Shown piece after piece: positions 62,934 to 64,000 of a stretch of DNA of 64,000 nucleotides. Position 1 is the stretch's first letter. Every line of letters starts with the position of its first letter. A program made the translations under genes and the position numbers. The stretch lies in NCBI RefSeq assembly GCF_003286085.1, contig NW_020825542.1:1-64000 (forward strand), in the 5' to 3' direction. Under the pieces are notes generated by a model. The model was not told the DNA's origin, did not search any database, and saw only the letters and a program-made list of their open reading frames with translations. This DNA comes from Drosophila persimilis (lineage: Eukaryota; Arthropoda; Insecta; Diptera; Drosophilidae).

Positions 62934-64000
62934 TCACCCCTGCGTCTCTCGCTCCTCGGGCTGGGGTTTCAGGTCCCGTATGTGGGCCGTTCTCTTCTTC
63001 CTGTCGCCCTCCTTTCTTAGGTGGCAGATAACGGGGGATATAAAGTCCTCTATCTGGTATGGCCCATCGTACCTTGGTGCCAGCTTCGCGGCGAATCCCT
63101 CCGCCGCATTGGACAGGTGGTGCTGTTTGGCCCATACGATTTCTCCCACTTTGGGTCTCCACGGTCTTCTTCTCAGGTTGTAGTGCCTGGCCTGATCCTG
63201 GGCTGCCCTTTCCAAGTTTCGTCGTACCAACTGAAACAGCTCTTTTAACTTCTTCGCATTTTCATCCGGCGTCTCTGTGCCCTGCCCCGTGCCTACCGTC
63301 TCCTCGTCATATAGGGCCTTTGGCAGCCGGGGTTCCCTTCCTTGCACCACGAACGCCGGTGAATATCCAGTTGCATCCGACACTCCCGAATTCATGGCCA
63401 GCATTAGCTCCGGCCACTTTTCGTCCCAACACCTTTGATCGCCCTCGGTGAACTGAGCGATCATGGTCTTTATTGTTCTGTTCGTTCGCTCTGTTGGGTT
63501 TTCTTGCGGCGTGTATGGCGCCGTGAACTGGTGGCGGACTCCTAGCTGCTCCAGAAATCGTTTAAATGCCCTGCCCGCAAACTGCACCCCATTGTCCGTA
63601 ATGAAGACTTTGGGTGCCCCAAACCGGGCTATTATGCGTTCTCGACAGGCCTTTATTAGTGCCTCGGCTGTGGCCTTCCTCAGCGGCACCAACTCGGTCC
63701 ATTTTGAGAATCGATCCACTAGCACCAGCAGCATCGAGTTCCCATGCTTCGATCTCGGCAGCGGACCCACGAAGTCCGCGCATACCGTTGCCCATGGTTC
63801 TTCCGGTACCTGTGTCAACATCTCCCCTGCCGCTTGTAGCTGACTTGGCTTAAAACGCAAAAACAGTTCGCACTTCCGCACGTAGGCCCTCACGTCTCTG
63901 TACATCCCCGGCCAGTAATACCTTGCCGCCACCCGTGCCGCGGTTCTCCTTCCGCCGGCGTGGCCTGCCTCCGGGTTATCGTGGCTCTCCTTTAAAACCC
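62934..64000 (-). CDS. pol: Element C pol, integrase end (runs off window)
   Basis: Open from the window edge to TGA at 62934. Integrase: HDNPEAGH gives the His pair. The Cys pair is CELF, so the second Cys is replaced by Phe in this copy. Catalytic Asp in CADFVGPL, Asp in TDNGVQF, Glu in PTERTNR, then the GPYQI (GPY) motif and a basic tail (RDLKPQPEERETQ). It is close in order and sequence to the integrases of A and B but clearly diverged. The catalytic triad is intact; the zinc-finger change may impair multimerisation. The rest of pol and gag lie past 64000. Confidence 0.88.
   Translation of the reverse strand, partial: VLKESHDNPEAGHAGGRRTAARVAARYYWPGMYRDVRAYVRKCELFLRFKPSQLQAAGEMLTQVPEEPWATVCADFVGPLPRSKHGNSMLLVLVDRFSKWTELVPLRKATAEALIKACRERIIARFGAPKVFITDNGVQFAGRAFKRFLEQLGVRHQFTAPYTPQENPTERTNRTIKTMIAQFTEGDQRCWDEKWPELMLAMNSGVSDATGYSPAFVVQGREPRLPKALYDEETVGTGQGTETPDENAKKLKELFQLVRRNLERAAQDQARHYNLRRRPWRPKVGEIVWAKQHHLSNAAEGFAAKLAPRYDGPYQIEDFISPVICHLRKEGDRKKRTAHIRDLKPQPEERETQG

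Overview
The window is a transposon graveyard typical of Drosophila-type heterochromatin. I see no host gene, tRNA, rRNA or CRISPR array. Nearly every base belongs to LTR retrotransposons, a Helitron-like DINE-1/INE-1-type repeat, one Jockey-clade LINE remnant, or minisatellites inside long terminal repeats. The genus is an inference from the repeat types (gypsy, BEL/Pao, Jockey, DINE-1-like); no host gene confirms it.

Layout, left to right. (1) 28-16484: element A, a minus-strand Ty3/gypsy element with a ~3-kb LTR, an extra third ORF (ORF3), pol, gag, a leader and a tRNA-Lys primer site. Its pol-N/gag/leader segment is tandemly duplicated (4.2 kb). (2) 16485-20037: DINE-1-like copies, leader fragments, an unclassified LTR-like repeat and a small solo LTR. 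(3) 20038-33891: a BEL/Pao gag relic, a plus-strand A-family LTR with PBS, DINE-1-like copy, leader and the unclassified repeat, caught in a 7.33-kb tandem duplication (20673-28001 and 28002-35330). (4) 33892-46220: element B, minus strand, cousin of A, with 1.68-kb LTR, ORF3, pol and gag. (5) 46221-48240: another DINE-1-like copy and a Jockey-clade gag relic. (6) 49242-58669: an AT-rich gypsy-group element on the plus strand with a 3.56-kb internal tandem duplication, full of stops and frameshifts. (7) 58670-64000: element C, minus strand, inserted in the gypsy integrase; it shows its 3' LTR, an intact 614-codon ORF3 and the integrase end of pol, and runs off the window.

The most interesting signal is shared by A, B and C. 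These three related but diverged elements carry a third ORF downstream of pol that is not an obvious envelope gene. It has an acidic, Ser/Pro/Gln-rich body and a small conserved C-terminal motif. In A and B its stop codon is built from the first bases of the LTR. Between pol and ORF3, A and B keep a ~100-nt block with a covarying hairpin and a GNRA-capped hairpin, then a splice-acceptor-like tract just before the ORF3 ATG. At the gag-pol junction both keep an in-frame G_GGA_AAC slippery heptamer followed 7-8 nt later by a stem, pointing to -1 frameshifting, and both gags begin with a SAP-like helix pair. Together these suggest a retrotransposon lineage with a three-ORF expression programme (gag, frameshifted gag-pol, perhaps spliced ORF3).
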